Below, piece by piece: positions 63,962 through 64,000 of a stretch of 64,000 nt of DNA. The translations under genes and the position numbers were made by a program. Position 1 is the first letter of the stretch. Each line of letters starts with the position of its first letter. The stretch is from assembly GCF_023896955.1 (NCBI RefSeq), contig NZ_JAMHIW010000004.1:310001-374000 (forward strand), read 5' to 3'. This DNA comes from Micromonospora sp. RHAY321 (GTDB lineage: Bacteria; Actinomycetota; Actinomycetes; Mycobacteriales; Micromonosporaceae). The notes beneath the pieces were generated by a model. The model did not search any database. It had not been told where the DNA came from and was given only the letters and a program-made list of their open reading frames with translations.

Positions 63962-64000
63962 GCCGCCCGCGACCCGTGCGGTCGGTCGTGGCCGTGCCGG

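Overview
The window is chromosomal DNA from a very GC-rich actinomycete, most likely a Micromonosporaceae member such as Micromonospora. Third codon positions are almost all G or C. GTG starts and 4-bp GTGA overlaps are common, many genes look leaderless (a TANNNT-like -10 hexamer 6-8 nt before the start codon), and gene order follows conserved actinobacterial blocks, several shared with Mycobacterium. I see no rRNA, tRNA, CRISPR array, prophage or transposase gene. Genes cover nearly the whole window.

Layout. 1-6031: the 3' end of an Lhr-type helicase and a Nei2-type DNA glycosylase, separated by a lipoprotein, a DUF62 SAM hydroxide adenosyltransferase, a CPCC cysteine-rich protein and a secreted SH3-like protein. 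6203-9889: a large protein with the multicopper-oxidase fold that has lost its copper ligands and carries three fibronectin type III domains. 9923-15338 (minus): rimO, pgsA, cinA, then the envelope-stress set clgR, pspA, pspM. 15416-17238: an ornithine-cyclodeaminase-like gene, then a guanidine-III riboswitch directly ahead of an SMR (Gdx/SugE) guanidinium exporter, and a small membrane protein. 17310-25619: ftsK, two tandem YbjN genes, and rnj, dapA, thyX. 25620-26078: a non-coding repeat-rich segment with inverted-repeat ends. 26079-30773: a DUF2752 membrane protein, a YcaQ-like protein, acetyltransferases, a GT87-type glycosyltransferase and a VOC protein.

30816-37417 is a carbohydrate-uptake locus: lacI, binding protein and two permeases on the minus strand, divergent from a debranching-type glycoside hydrolase, with a paired operator between them. 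37414-46741 holds an acetyltransferase, dapB, an M16 protease, pnp, rpsO, ribF, truB and a MATE transporter. 46742-49526 contains a 30-residue small gene, two small membrane proteins, nrnA and rbfA. 49653-55229 is the DUF503-infB-ylxR-nusA-rimP translation/transcription block. 55384-56345 encodes a Tat-type lipoprotein and a ferritin-like partner. 56399-61090 has a PadR regulator with an ABC exporter and a deazaflavin-dependent nitroreductase-type protein. The window ends with a 61-bp tandem repeat reading into a nucleotidyltransferase-like gene, a VIT-family transporter, map and a STAS-domain protein.

Most of the window is conserved housekeeping sequence. The parts most worth a second look are the copper-ligand-less oxidase, the guanidine riboswitch-exporter pair, the inverted-repeat-bounded element at 25730-26017, the palindrome that has become the C-terminus of an acetyltransferase at 37436-37505, the 61-bp repeat that carries start codons, and the set of leaderless promoters.
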